This document shows positions 1 through 8,845 of a stretch of DNA of 64,000 nucleotides, piece after piece. Position numbers and translations under genes: made by a program. Each line of letters opens with the position of its first letter. Positions within the stretch are counted from its first letter, which is position 1. Source of the DNA: Nostoc sp. FACHB-110 (GTDB taxonomy: Bacteria > Cyanobacteriota > Cyanobacteriia > Cyanobacteriales > Nostocaceae); contig NZ_JACJRU010000043.1 of NCBI RefSeq assembly GCF_014697425.1, positions 1-64,000 of the forward strand, given 5' to 3'. Below the pieces are notes generated by a model, which saw only the letters and a program-made list of their open reading frames with translations, was not told the origin of the DNA and searched no databases.

Positions 1-161
1 TCCTGAGCCTATTTTATTAAATCAGATTTTTGCCAAGCTTACTTCTTTGGGACGTATTCATGCCGTTTCTACAGGCTTTAAAGCCTCGTAAATTGGCAAC
101 GGTATTGTCAGATCAAATCCTATTGATTGTTCATAATTGCGATCTTATGAGATCAAGAGTT

Positions 162-3100
162 TCAGGGATTTTTATTAATGTTGAGTATTATTTGCCGATC
201 TTCCTTGGTAATATTGGGGTTATTTGTCAAATAAGCTTCTGCCCATTTGCAACCGCAATTCAATAGTCCATCTAAATCTAGATATCCGTCTAAATCCCAT
301 AGAATTACTCTCCCATCTTTACTGGCAGAGGCTAAGGTCTTCCCGTTAGGGCTAAAATCAACCGCATTAACACGACTTTTATGCCCCTCTAAGATTTTGG
401 GCGACGAGCCATTTAGATTCCAAAGTTTAACCGTTCCATCTGCATGGGCTGAGGCGATCAGATCACCGTTGGGGCTAAAACGTACTCGGTTGCAAGCCAC
501 GTTGCTACTAGCTTCACTAAGGATACGGGGTTGATCTGAACTGCCATCTAACCTCCAGAGTTTGACTGTTCCATCTATATCCGCTGAGGCAATCAAATCA
601 CCTTTGGGGCTAAAATCTATTCCCCAAACGTCATTAGGATATCTACCATAAATACCGCCAGGCAAAGTGTTGACGAAAGTACCGTCTAATCGCCACAGTC
701 TGACCACTCCTTCACTATGTGCAGACGCAAGTATGTTACCATCAGTACTGAATTTTACTGCCCAGGTAGGGGAATGGTCGCCAGACCCATCACGCAAATT
801 TTTAAAAGTGCCGTCGCCTAAATTGTATAGTTTGACTGAACCTTGCGAATCTGCTAGTGCAATCATTTGATTGTTAGGACTGAAGCTTACTCCTAATACT
901 TCAATTCTATCCCATTCACTTTTATCCCCCTCCTTTATCTGTTTAATGTACTTTATGAGATCACCATCTGAATTATAAAGTCTAACCTCTTTATCCTCAC
1001 TTGCTGTAACAATCATCTCACCGTTGGGGCTGAAATCTAATGTGGAAATTGGCCCATTGTGCCAACTTTCTTGTTTGAACAACGTGCCGTCAGTTCTCCA
1101 GAACGAGACTTTTCCATGCCCACTTGTAGTAAGAATTGTTTTACCGTCAGGACTGAAACGAACTGTATAAACCGAATCCTCATGTTGATCGAAAATTTTT
1201 AGACCTGTGCCGCCTAAATTCCAAATTTTGACGCTTCCATCATCACTCGCCGAGGCAAGGTTCTGGTTGTCATTGGGGTCAAATGCAACTGCATAAACAA
1301 TACCCGTATGTCCTTCTAGTGTTTTCACTTCTGTACCATCTAACTTCCAAAGTTTGACTTTTCTGTCATTACTTCCTGTAGCAAGCATCTTTCCATTGGG
1401 ACTAAAACATAACCCCCAAATCGTATCGCTATGGGCTTTGAATTCATGCAGATGTGTACCGTCCGGCTTCCAAAGTCTCACTTTCCCATCATTACTTCCT
1501 GTGGCAATTATCTCTCCATTGGGACTAAAATCTGTTGCGTTCAATGAACCCCCACCCGTTCCTTGTTCTGCTATCCGTTCTCCATCGCAGTTCCATAGAG
1601 ATAACCACCCCTTCCAACCCCCATAAGCAATTACCTGACTGTCGGGGCTAAATGCAACCGTCATAATTGTATCTCCATCAAGCCCTGTCAGAGTCTTCAG
1701 TTTCGTACCATTTCGACTATAAAGTGTTATCTTCCCTTCGCGTAGCTGCCCAGGTTGAGCAAATATCCCACCATCAGGACTTAAATATAATTTTAGAAAC
1801 CGCAATATACCATCTGGGGTCAACAAATATAAATACTTAGAACCACCTCTCAAGGTAACCATTTCGCCTTGGGGATGGTCAAATATTCTCATCAGAATAT
1901 CGCCGTTCATTTGCCGAGGGTTAATCTGTTTCCCTTCTGGATCAAAAAGCTTCACAATACGGTTCACATCAGCCGTGGCAATTATCTGTCCATCACGGCT
2001 GAAATCTACGGCATGACCTCCACTTTCAAGCATGAAACGGTTCTTTTCCTCTACTTTGCTGAGGACTTGCCGAAGGACTAATTGAGTATTGAGGCGGGTT
2101 TCTTTCCTGAGATGGGGTGAATCTTCACGAATAAGTTTTTGGACGAGTTTACCTGCCTTCAAAATATGAGTTAACGCTTCAAGTTGCTCGTTGTCTTTGA
2201 AACGAGAGTTAGCTGATGGTGTTAATTCATTAATCCGATTTTGTGTCAGTTCATCTTTTTGTTTTCTTTTTTGCTTGATACTTTGTTCAACAAACTCTGT
2301 CTCTTGCTCATTCAACCAGTTTTTTGCTTTATCCTCTAGCACTTTTTTCAATCGAGGCAGACGGTCATCATCATGCCATAAACGTGTTTCAGGTTTTTCA
2401 TTGTTTTTCCAATCGCTTACCTGTGCGTTTAGACTCTGTTGTAAAATTAAATCTTTGACATTTTGTTTTATCCATTCTTGGAACTTATCCCACCCCTGCA
2501 CCAAAGCATCATGGGCTGGTTCTACATAAGCTTCATCTGGGGGATTAGAACCTTCAACGATTAAACGGGCTTCAGAAAACTGTTTAATGACTGTTTCCAC
2601 TCGCTCGTTTTCTTTTTGGTCTCGATACTTCAATTCAGATGTTGGTACTTGCCGCCGCGTTAACCCATTACCCTGCAATGAAATCATTCGTAACATTATA
2701 TTACGCACCGTGTGACGATAAGCATCATCTTGAACTAACTCTTCATACAATTGGTTAGCACGCTTAGTCAGAGAACCTACTACTCCTCCCCCAAGGCTTT
2801 TATAGTCGTCCCAAGTGATTTCTCGTTTTACGGGTTCACCGTTGCGTACACTCTCTAGATACCGCTTTGCGAAGTTTTTATACATACTCTGTAAGGCAAC
2901 TGAAAGCAGTGGCAATGCTCCTGGCATTCCTGCCACTTCATGGCTTAGTTGTTTTACTAAAGTACGTTCACCATTATCCTTCTCTTCTTCAAAGAAAACT
3001 ACTCTTGTTGAAGCGGGTTTTTCAATTGCTTCCTCTAGCTCTTCTCGCTCCATCGTAGGCACAGTAAATCGTGCATTAAGCCAATAGTTATAAGTTGGCA

Positions 3101-4673
3101 TTTGGAATTGATAGTTATCCCTAAAAGCAGATTCAAATTGACTACGCAATGTCGTTTCTAAATCCGATCTTAAAGTCAGAATAACATCAATATTTTCTGC
3201 ATTTTCTGTTATTAATTTAATCAGTTTTTTCCAGAATTTATTTTTCTGCTCCTTGTCTTGGCACTGGGTTTCAACTTCCTCGAATTGATCAATTACTAGT
3301 AAGCGTTTTTCGCCCTGGGGAATACTGTCAATTTGAATATCTTTCTGGGCCTGCTCCAAGCTATCTCCAGGCGATCGCCCTGGACGAAACTCCACCCACC
3401 CCTTGTGGATATCCTGAGAGTTTTCTGGCTTCGGGAACATTATAGGAATCAACCCTGCTTTGACCAGACTTGATTTACCCGAACCGGATGCTCCCAAAAC
3501 AACAGTAAGCGGAAATTTTTTTTGTTTTACACACTCAAACAACCGACTTATTAAACGCTTTCGTCCAAAAAATATGTTACTGTGATCTGTAGAGTAGGAT
3601 AGTAAACCGAGATAGGGATTATATTTTTCATCAATCTCTGGATCTTTAGGGAGACTGCTTTGAATTTCGGTCAGTGTCTTTCCGCCAAGAAGAAACACAA
3701 ACTCAGCCGTTTGCTCGTGCTTTAACGGAAAAGGAAATATACAAGGAGTTTGCAGCTTGTTAGATTCATTCGATTTGCTTTCAATTTCTTCTCGCAGATA
3801 ATCAATTAATCGAGTTGTGTGAATAAATCCTCTTTTGGGTTGAGTCAAATCTGCTTCACCATTAATTATTGCCTTTCTTAAGGCGATAACGAATGGAGAA
3901 TTTGCACCAGAACCACGATGATCGTTTTCTAATTGATCGGATTCTCGGTTTAGAACTTCATTAGTTACTTGGTTCTCGCTAGAAGAGGTTAGGATTTGCC
4001 AAGCATTTTTCGTAATGTATCTGTCTAGAATAGAGGGAGTAACTAAATCATCACCTATTTGCCGTGTTATTCCCCGGTAAAGCGACCATTCAATGGCACC
4101 TGCAAAACAACAGTCAAGAATAATTAAACCGTGTCTGCATTGAATGTCATGCAGCGATCTAATCAATTCATCCATCTTCATGTATGTATTTCTATCTCCC
4201 TTGACTGCATCCTGAAAAAGGAGATATCCTTGGGGCTTGTCATCTAACTTAATTTGTGATGGACTGCTCGTAGTATTACGATCATTTTTAGTAACTTGAG
4301 AAAATGGCAGCGCGATGCCATGACCTGCAAAGTAGAGAATGATGCGATCTTTCTTCTTTACAGTTCCTTTCAAGTGACTTAGTAATTCGCCAAAGCCCTC
4401 TCTGGTAGGTAAGTAGGTTTGCCTGTTGCCATCAAGTCTTGTTACTTCCTGTTCTACTTCATTACTAAAATTACTTCTAAGAGCAAGCGAAAAGTAGTAT
4501 TTGACGTTCTCTGTGGGTTTCAGATTTTCAATTATTCCGGCAACTTTAACAGCATCATTGACTGCTTTACCAAGGGAACGTACTCCATTTTTGTAATCGT
4601 CAATTCCAATCGCAACAACATGAGTTGTATCAAACCAAGAACTGGTTACTGGTAACGCATTAGATTCCGTCAT
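162..4673 (-). CDS. Caspase-family protease fused to STAND ATPase and WD40 propellers
   Basis: A 1503-residue protein. Residues 1-330 form a caspase-like (peptidase C14) domain with the His of YFAGHG at about 118 and the Cys of LDCCFAG at about 188-189, the expected His-Cys dyad. A STAND-type NTPase follows, with Walker A GASGSGKS at about 394-401 and Walker B LLVIDQFEE at about 458-466. From about residue 900 to the end I count 14 WD40-like units of the FSPNG...DGxVKLW type, enough for two seven-bladed propellers. In this architecture the propeller usually senses, the NTPase oligomerises and the protease is the effector; that role is family knowledge, not visible here. An AAGAGAT stretch precedes the ATG. 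It lies just downstream of a second caspase gene on the same strand, separated by a MITE. No membrane segment or signal peptide is seen. The domain call is firm; the target is unknown. Confidence 0.93.
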   Translation of the reverse strand: MTESNALPVTSSWFDTTHVVAIGIDDYKNGVRSLGKAVNDAVKVAGIIENLKPTENVKYYFSLALRSNFSNEVEQEVTRLDGNRQTYLPTREGFGELLSHLKGTVKKKDRIILYFAGHGIALPFSQVTKNDRNTTSSPSQIKLDDKPQGYLLFQDAVKGDRNTYMKMDELIRSLHDIQCRHGLIILDCCFAGAIEWSLYRGITRQIGDDLVTPSILDRYITKNAWQILTSSSENQVTNEVLNRESDQLENDHRGSGANSPFVIALRKAIINGEADLTQPKRGFIHTTRLIDYLREEIESKSNESNKLQTPCIFPFPLKHEQTAEFVFLLGGKTLTEIQSSLPKDPEIDEKYNPYLGLLSYSTDHSNIFFGRKRLISRLFECVKQKKFPLTVVLGASGSGKSSLVKAGLIPIMFPKPENSQDIHKGWVEFRPGRSPGDSLEQAQKDIQIDSIPQGEKRLLVIDQFEEVETQCQDKEQKNKFWKKLIKLITENAENIDVILTLRSDLETTLRSQFESAFRDNYQFQMPTYNYWLNARFTVPTMEREELEEAIEKPASTRVVFFEEEKDNGERTLVKQLSHEVAGMPGALPLLSVALQSMYKNFAKRYLESVRNGEPVKREITWDDYKSLGGGVVGSLTKRANQLYEELVQDDAYRHTVRNIMLRMISLQGNGLTRRQVPTSELKYRDQKENERVETVIKQFSEARLIVEGSNPPDEAYVEPAHDALVQGWDKFQEWIKQNVKDLILQQSLNAQVSDWKNNEKPETRLWHDDDRLPRLKKVLEDKAKNWLNEQETEFVEQSIKQKRKQKDELTQNRINELTPSANSRFKDNEQLEALTHILKAGKLVQKLIREDSPHLRKETRLNTQLVLRQVLSKVEEKNRFMLESGGHAVDFSRDGQIIATADVNRIVKLFDPEGKQINPRQMNGDILMRIFDHPQGEMVTLRGGSKYLYLLTPDGILRFLKLYLSPDGGIFAQPGQLREGKITLYSRNGTKLKTLTGLDGDTIMTVAFSPDSQVIAYGGWKGWLSLWNCDGERIAEQGTGGGSLNATDFSPNGEIIATGSNDGKVRLWKPDGTHLHEFKAHSDTIWGLCFSPNGKMLATGSNDRKVKLWKLDGTEVKTLEGHTGIVYAVAFDPNDNQNLASASDDGSVKIWNLGGTGLKIFDQHEDSVYTVRFSPDGKTILTTSGHGKVSFWRTDGTLFKQESWHNGPISTLDFSPNGEMIVTASEDKEVRLYNSDGDLIKYIKQIKEGDKSEWDRIEVLGVSFSPNNQMIALADSQGSVKLYNLGDGTFKNLRDGSGDHSPTWAVKFSTDGNILASAHSEGVVRLWRLDGTFVNTLPGGIYGRYPNDVWGIDFSPKGDLIASADIDGTVKLWRLDGSSDQPRILSEASSNVACNRVRFSPNGDLIASAHADGTVKLWNLNGSSPKILEGHKSRVNAVDFSPNGKTLASASKDGRVILWDLDGYLDLDGLLNCGCKWAEAYLTNNPNITKEDRQIILNINKNP

Positions 4674-4698
4674 AATCTCTTTTAACTGATAGATTTTT

Positions 4699-4789
4699 GG
4701 CGTTGCTGAATCATGGGATGATTTAGCCTAATTTGGAACGATTTTTCAAGGGTTTCAAACGCAAATTCATCACGCACTTATGCAACGCC
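4699..4789. mobile_element. 91-bp MITE with 8-bp target-site duplication
   Basis: The element begins GGCGTTGC and ends GCAACGCC, perfect 8-bp terminal inverted repeats. It is flanked by the identical 8-bp direct repeat agattttt at 4691-4698 and 4790-4797. It carries no ORF and fills almost the whole gap between the two caspase genes. The ends suggest mobilisation in trans by a transposase that makes 8-bp duplications; the family cannot be named from this alone. Confidence 0.8.
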
Positions 4790-4803
4790 AGATTTTTTTC
4801 TGA

Positions 4804-7800
4804 TTAAAGTGGCAAATCAAATGCTTGACGCACTGCCTTTGCTAGGGCATTCAATCCGTTCTTATCCTGAAAGTAGACTAGATGGTTACAGGCGACTGGA
4901 TCAATAAAATTGACGGCAGGATTGCGACCCTCAAAAACTTCCCGAATGAAGATATTCTCAACCGTTACGGCAATATCATTACTCTGTCCTTTGAACGGAA
5001 ATTCAAGCCCTTTCCATAGCTTTTGCTCCAGTGCTTTCAGTAAGTTTTTAGCTTTTGTATCTAACTCCCGATTTAACTGTGTATTCCCCGCAATGATGGT
5101 ATAAGGACACTGAGGATCTTGAGAGTGCCTGAGTTCGGGCAGAAGCTGGGAATCCTGAATATTCATCTGTTTCAATGTATTACTCATTTTCTCAATGGCT
5201 TTATTTGTTAGCAAGGACACGATTGATCCGGCTACAAATGATTTCGGGATGAAGTTTAAGCCCACCGACAACAGCAAAGTTGCTAGTTGGTACACCGATG
5301 ACCATTCAGATCCCCCATTGGGAGTACCCAACATAATCAAGTGGTTAACTACTTTGTTACCACCCTGCTGCTCAATAAAGCTGCGTGACACTAGACCACC
5401 CATCGAATGAGCAATGATGTGTAGGGTCTTATTGTGTCCATCTCCTAGCCCAACCTGTTGCAATTGCTGTTTGAGTATTTTCGCTGTGTTTTGAATCTCT
5501 GTGTTCAAGTTCTCATAGTCAAATGCCAGTACCAAATCGTATTTTCCTTGCTCTTGAGTGCCACTTGAGTTTAATAATCCTGCGGTCAGTACACTTGGAA
5601 TCATGCTTTCGGTGTCACCCAAGATTCCATGAATAAAGAGAACAATATGCTCTGCTTGTGCTACAGCCTTTTTGACGGATTCTAAATCTTTTTTAGGAGT
5701 GAAAGAGACAGTGCCATCGGAATTCGGTGTTGCCTTCCTCAGCCAGGCACTTTCCTTGCTTGGCGCAACAACTTTTAGGAAGCAGAGGGATAGGGCTTCG
5801 GAAATTTTGCGATCGCCATCTTGCGTATCGTTATTACTCCGTCTCACAAGATGTTGAATTTCAATTTCAGTTCCAGTCTTGCCATCCTCCTTCGGCATTG
5901 AGTATCCTACTGGCAGCCAAAAATCGCCATCATGAGCAAGCGCCAAAATACCTTCTTCTGGTTTGAGGGAGTGTTCGCTCGAAATCACAATTGGGGATTT
6001 TGGAGTGACTTTATCAATAAATGAGAAGTCAAGTTCCGATAGCTCTAATACACTCGATTGTTGCTCAGAGATTTGGCTAATACTGCGATCTTCACTTTGC
6101 GGATTTATCAAATCAAATGGTTTAGCATTATCCAGTAAAGGCAAGTTAATGAATGTGTTATCAAGATTTCGTTCATCAGATGCAGTCGATACTAGCTTCA
6201 GATTAGCTTTTGCAGAAAACCCTTCTGGTACTTGTTTAATGCAGATACCCTCCCAGAGTTGAGTTTCACCATTTTGATTAATATCTACTGAGGATCCAGA
6301 ACGCATAATGGTGAACTTAACCTGCTTGGTCACCCAGTCTCCAACAGGAGGTTCGTCATCGTCCCCAGGCTGTCGATTATCGCTAGGAGCAAATGGTAAA
6401 GGATCGAGGTCGAACTTTGTAGTAAATTTATGCGTACTCGCAATCAGTTTATAGGTGTCTGTGTATTCTGTTAGCTTGCCATAACGTTCTTTTTCTTTAG
6501 GATCTTTCTTATTAGGAATGCGGATTGGGATGTCTTCTCTTAATTTTCCTGTTTTTTTATCTTCATACTTAGCTGTGTAAGTAGAACCATGCTCAATCTG
6601 AAGCCATTTAACTTCGTTATCACCGTCAAATAGAAGTCCAGAATGTTTAATTTCGTAATCACCAGCAATATCTAAAAGCATAAAGAAAAGGCGATATCCC
6701 GATTGATTTCTAATTTTTAAGTGAATTCTAGGCTTCTCCGATTGCTGATAATACAGAATCCGGTGCGGCTCCTTGCTGGTGACTCCTTGATAGGTTACTT
6801 CGATCTCAATTCCATCTTTGCTAATAGACGAATGGGGATTTTCTAAATCTCGAGTTGTAATCCACTTGGCGATATGCTCTACCCTTTCTGCTGCTAAATC
6901 GATCGAAGAATCATTGTCTTCTGCTGCAAATGGTTCTATCAGGAGCCGATTATCAATGCCATCTCTAATTTCAAACTGCTGATTACAAACATAGAGACGG
7001 TATTGGTGTTTTTGCTGGCGATCTTCTATCACACCTACAGCAAGCGATCGCCATTCCTCTAGTAGCCTTTTCCTTACTTTTGCTAATAATTCTCGATTTG
7101 CGCCTTTCTCACCTTCAAAATCAAAATAAAATAGAACTTTTGGTACAGGTCGCTTGATGACAATAGCAGGAAACTGCTTACTACTATCTGGTTTACCACT
7201 ATCTAACCCAGAAACCAACTCGACAATGCTTTCATTAGCGCAAACTGTTTTAATTTTGATATGGGCGATCGCTTTCACAGAGCCAGCTTTTATAGGCTTT
7301 GGTTCGCTGGCATTTTCTTCTTGTGCTGAAATCTCAAAATCTTCGTATTTACTACCTTCAGGATAAACCGCAAGTTCCATATCTTCCTGGATAGCTTGAA
7401 AGGCTCCTGCATTGATAATCCACTCCTCTTGCTGTTCTAGATCAGTTCGTGTTGCTCCTACAGACGGACGGTATTGAAGTGTAAAGGATGGATCTCGGGG
7501 TTTTATGATTGCTGGATCACCTAAAAATGCTAAAGGTTTTCTTTCCTGGTTCTCTGAGTGAGTTCTGTTTGGATTTGCAGAATCTTTCCCTTTAATAAAC
7601 TCAAGTTCAGGGTTTTGGTAAAGCCGAACGCCTGTAACACGAGTTCGCACTTGTTGAATTAAGTTTTCATAGGACAATGCTGCATTCTGACTCTCAAGTT
7701 CCTTGATAAGCGAGTAGGTGAATAGCCCGCGCTTTTGGGAATTTTCTTGTAAAGTCTCTTTTGCAGTCTCAGTGTTGAGGCAAGCAGCAATAAAGGTATG

Positions 7801-8412
7801 GTCTCCTTGAGGGAAAGTTTCAGGACTGAGCTTATCTTTTGGAATTTGCTCCGCAAAACAAAAGTCACTATATTCTCTAGCTTCAGCTAAGTCATCGACC
7901 TCACGAACGCCATCTTCATCATCTAAATCTCGAGTTCCAGAGCTGGAATGGCAACAGTCAAAGGCAACCAGAACGTGATGCGGGCTATTTTCTCCCTTAT
8001 TAGCTATCTGAGAGATGAGATAGCGCAGTTCTTTGTCAGCAAGATCAGGCACTTTTTTTCCATTAGTCTTTGATCGGCTGTCGTAGCACACTATCGTTTC
8101 ATGAGCGTTATCTAGCTGCCAATCTTTAAATTCTTCTCCCGCCTTTTCCCTTGCACCATGACCACAGAAATAAAACAGAACCACATCTTTACTTCCCGCT
8201 TGGTACAGATGTTGACGCAAACCATCAATGATTGCCTGTCGTGTAGCATCTTTGTTCAATAATGTGCGTAGATGTAACTGGTATTTATCAGTATCTACCC
8301 GCCTTTCTAAGTATTCTTTGATTGCAGTTATATCATTTACACTGCCCCTCAATGAACGAACTGTTTGATATTCATCAATCCCAACTAGTAATGCGTAGAT
8401 ATTCCGATTCAT
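4804..8412 (-). CDS. Caspase-family protease fused to a C-terminal PGAP1-like lipase
   Basis: About 1200 residues. The N-terminal caspase domain has the His of YFCGHG and the Cys of AFDCCHS (about 85 and 153-154 from the ATG used here). The middle region (about 280-900) is long, soluble and unrecognised. The last 280 residues are an alpha/beta hydrolase: an oxyanion strand FIHGILGD, the nucleophile motif AHSMGG with Ser near 1003, a TPNGG motif, and a likely Asp (SNDIAVT) and His (CNHLVY) completing the triad. This resembles PGAP1/lipase-like hydrolases acting on ester-linked lipids. I use the ATG at 8412; an in-frame TTG at 8427 and ATG at 8418 also exist. The start region is duplicated in tandem, leaving the best ribosome-binding site ahead of an out-of-frame copy. 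A caspase-gated lipase is an inference from the fusion. Confidence 0.88.
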   Translation of the reverse strand: MNRNIYALLVGIDEYQTVRSLRGSVNDITAIKEYLERRVDTDKYQLHLRTLLNKDATRQAIIDGLRQHLYQAGSKDVVLFYFCGHGAREKAGEEFKDWQLDNAHETIVCYDSRSKTNGKKVPDLADKELRYLISQIANKGENSPHHVLVAFDCCHSSSGTRDLDDEDGVREVDDLAEAREYSDFCFAEQIPKDKLSPETFPQGDHTFIAACLNTETAKETLQENSQKRGLFTYSLIKELESQNAALSYENLIQQVRTRVTGVRLYQNPELEFIKGKDSANPNRTHSENQERKPLAFLGDPAIIKPRDPSFTLQYRPSVGATRTDLEQQEEWIINAGAFQAIQEDMELAVYPEGSKYEDFEISAQEENASEPKPIKAGSVKAIAHIKIKTVCANESIVELVSGLDSGKPDSSKQFPAIVIKRPVPKVLFYFDFEGEKGANRELLAKVRKRLLEEWRSLAVGVIEDRQQKHQYRLYVCNQQFEIRDGIDNRLLIEPFAAEDNDSSIDLAAERVEHIAKWITTRDLENPHSSISKDGIEIEVTYQGVTSKEPHRILYYQQSEKPRIHLKIRNQSGYRLFFMLLDIAGDYEIKHSGLLFDGDNEVKWLQIEHGSTYTAKYEDKKTGKLREDIPIRIPNKKDPKEKERYGKLTEYTDTYKLIASTHKFTTKFDLDPLPFAPSDNRQPGDDDEPPVGDWVTKQVKFTIMRSGSSVDINQNGETQLWEGICIKQVPEGFSAKANLKLVSTASDERNLDNTFINLPLLDNAKPFDLINPQSEDRSISQISEQQSSVLELSELDFSFIDKVTPKSPIVISSEHSLKPEEGILALAHDGDFWLPVGYSMPKEDGKTGTEIEIQHLVRRSNNDTQDGDRKISEALSLCFLKVVAPSKESAWLRKATPNSDGTVSFTPKKDLESVKKAVAQAEHIVLFIHGILGDTESMIPSVLTAGLLNSSGTQEQGKYDLVLAFDYENLNTEIQNTAKILKQQLQQVGLGDGHNKTLHIIAHSMGGLVSRSFIEQQGGNKVVNHLIMLGTPNGGSEWSSVYQLATLLLSVGLNFIPKSFVAGSIVSLLTNKAIEKMSNTLKQMNIQDSQLLPELRHSQDPQCPYTIIAGNTQLNRELDTKAKNLLKALEQKLWKGLEFPFKGQSNDIAVTVENIFIREVFEGRNPAVNFIDPVACNHLVYFQDKNGLNALAKAVRQAFDLPL

Positions 8413-8457
8413 TTTCATCAATCCCAACTAGTAATGCGTAGATATTCTGATTCATTA
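8372..8457. repeat. 43-bp tandem duplication across the start codon
   Basis: Bases 8372-8414 and 8415-8457 are two head-to-tail copies differing at one internal base (c at 8405, t at 8448) and at the last base. Each copy carries the coding start for MNxNIYALLVGID. Because 43 is not a multiple of three, the upstream ATG (8455) opens a 25-codon frame that stops at 8375 out of register with the main gene, while the downstream ATG (8412) is in frame. Confidence 0.9.
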
Positions 8458-8845
8458 TAGATATCACCCTAATTTTTGACGATATACTGCAAACTTACAC
8501 TCACTTGCTGAACTACTACGATCCGGATACTGATGACGAATTAAGTAGCCACCGAGATATCCGCGAAATGGTACACTTTGTAAAATTTTGTTACGTATAT
8601 GCTTGAAAAGCCTTGATTATAAGTTGTTTTAACACGATGGTTGCTTCGACCTTCAGGTTCTGGGATCTGCTCATCCAGAATTTCGCGCTTCAGCCAGGTG
8701 AAAAAAAGGTAAATTCTTCAACTTGGAGTCGCTGAAATTTGGGAACAGCTATCGCAAAGGAGAAATGGAAGCAGATTCGGCAACTTGAAACATAAGGGAA
8801 CGTACAGCCCAAGGGGAACGGGGAATAGATGAAAATGAATTTTGT
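8458..8845. other. Gene-free gap between caspase-lipase and kinase genes
   Basis: About 390 bases. An AGGGTGA ribosome-binding-like stretch lies just upstream of the duplicated start at 8455 (minus strand). On the minus strand a fragment readable as LKREILDEQIPEPEGR (around 8640-8700) lies in a short open frame without a start; it may be a gene remnant but I do not recognise it. No other structure is seen. Confidence 0.5.
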
